Below, piece by piece: positions 63,965 through 64,000 of a stretch of 64,000 bases of DNA. Origin of the DNA: CBDFMG01 sp965221205 [NCBI: bacterium] (GTDB lineage: Bacteria > SM23-31); NCBI GenBank assembly GCA_965221205.1, contig OZ244870.1, positions 744,001 through 808,000 on the forward strand. The letters are read 5' to 3'. Below the pieces are notes generated by a model, which did not search any database, was not told where the DNA came from, and was given only the letters and a program-made list of their open reading frames with translations. The first letter of the stretch is position 1, and every line of letters begins with the position of its first letter. Position numbers and translations under genes: made by a program.

Positions 63965-64000
63965 TTAAGGTGTCATTTTACCATCAATGTGGTAATTGCT
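63965..64000 (-). pseudogene. Fragment of a second pyrE copy at the window edge
   Basis: Minus-strand translation reads SNYHIDGKMTP then TAA. It matches SNYYMDGKMTS of the intact pyrE at 62217-62765, but stops where that protein continues. It is partial; the upstream part lies beyond the window. Confidence 0.6.

Overview
The window looks like chromosome from a deep-branching member of the Fibrobacteres-Chlorobi-Bacteroidetes (FCB) assemblage (Calditrichota / KSB1 / Marinimicrobia-like). The reasons are type IX secretion genes (PorU, PorV, cargo with 'YPNP' C-terminal sorting domains), a TonB receptor with a carboxypeptidase-like N-terminal plug extension, clear Shine-Dalgarno sites (AGGAGG) and ordinary TTGACA/TATAAT-type promoters, the last two being unlike true Bacteroidia. 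This placement is inferred from gene content only.

Layout. 1-14.4 kb: a plus-strand surface and secretion block (porU, porV, an M6-peptidase-like T9SS cargo whose zinc motif has lost its Glu, a large MA-type metallohydrolase/beta-propeller/barrel protein, two DUF5683-like membrane proteins, a porin lacking its signal peptide). 14.4-18.5 kb: a three-gene metal-uptake-like set (small Cys/RAPP protein, ZnuD-like TonB receptor, lipoprotein). 18.5-30.3 kb: mostly minus-strand housekeeping (sppA, queC, khpA, tRNA-Lys, purA) plus cobO, mixed with gene relics (SRAP/YedK, amidohydrolase, CDP-alcohol phosphotransferase, Gfo/Idh/MocA oxidoreductase, a frameshifted membrane protein). 30.3-33 kb: polA. 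33-36.7 kb: a decayed accessory patch (IS1595-type transposase, AbiJ-like gene, a two-frameshift unknown gene). 37-50.3 kb: a conserved origin-type cluster rpmH-rnpA-yidD-yidC-mnmE-mnmG-rsmG, then murQ, mfd and two SurA-like periplasmic chaperone/PPIase genes. Two 16-bp parS sites lie exactly over the starts of mnmG and rsmG.

50.3-62.1 kb: a foreign, visibly G+C-richer island. It opens with relics of an IS1595 transposase and a D12-class adenine methyltransferase, then carries a Druantia-like anti-phage locus: druA (DUF4338), a large unrecognised protein X, a 367-residue unrecognised domain Y read in frame into a DruE-like DEAH/DUF1998 helicase, and a Cas4/RecB-like PD-(D/E)XK nuclease with an apparent four-Cys Fe-S cluster. 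ATGA/GTGA overlaps between X, Y/DruE and the nuclease show that it was built as one operon. It is now damaged: there are several frameshifts, an in-frame TAG, and two internal deletions in druE that remove the helicase C-lobe motifs and part of DUF1998. The architecture is the most interesting item in the window, but this copy is probably inactive. After the island the host chromosome resumes with pyrE, an AMIN/amidase_3 amidase, and the edge of a second, broken pyrE copy.

Core genes are intact while accessory genes carry many lesions, which argues for real pseudogenisation. Several lesions sit in G5/T5 runs, however, so sequencing error is not excluded for each single case.
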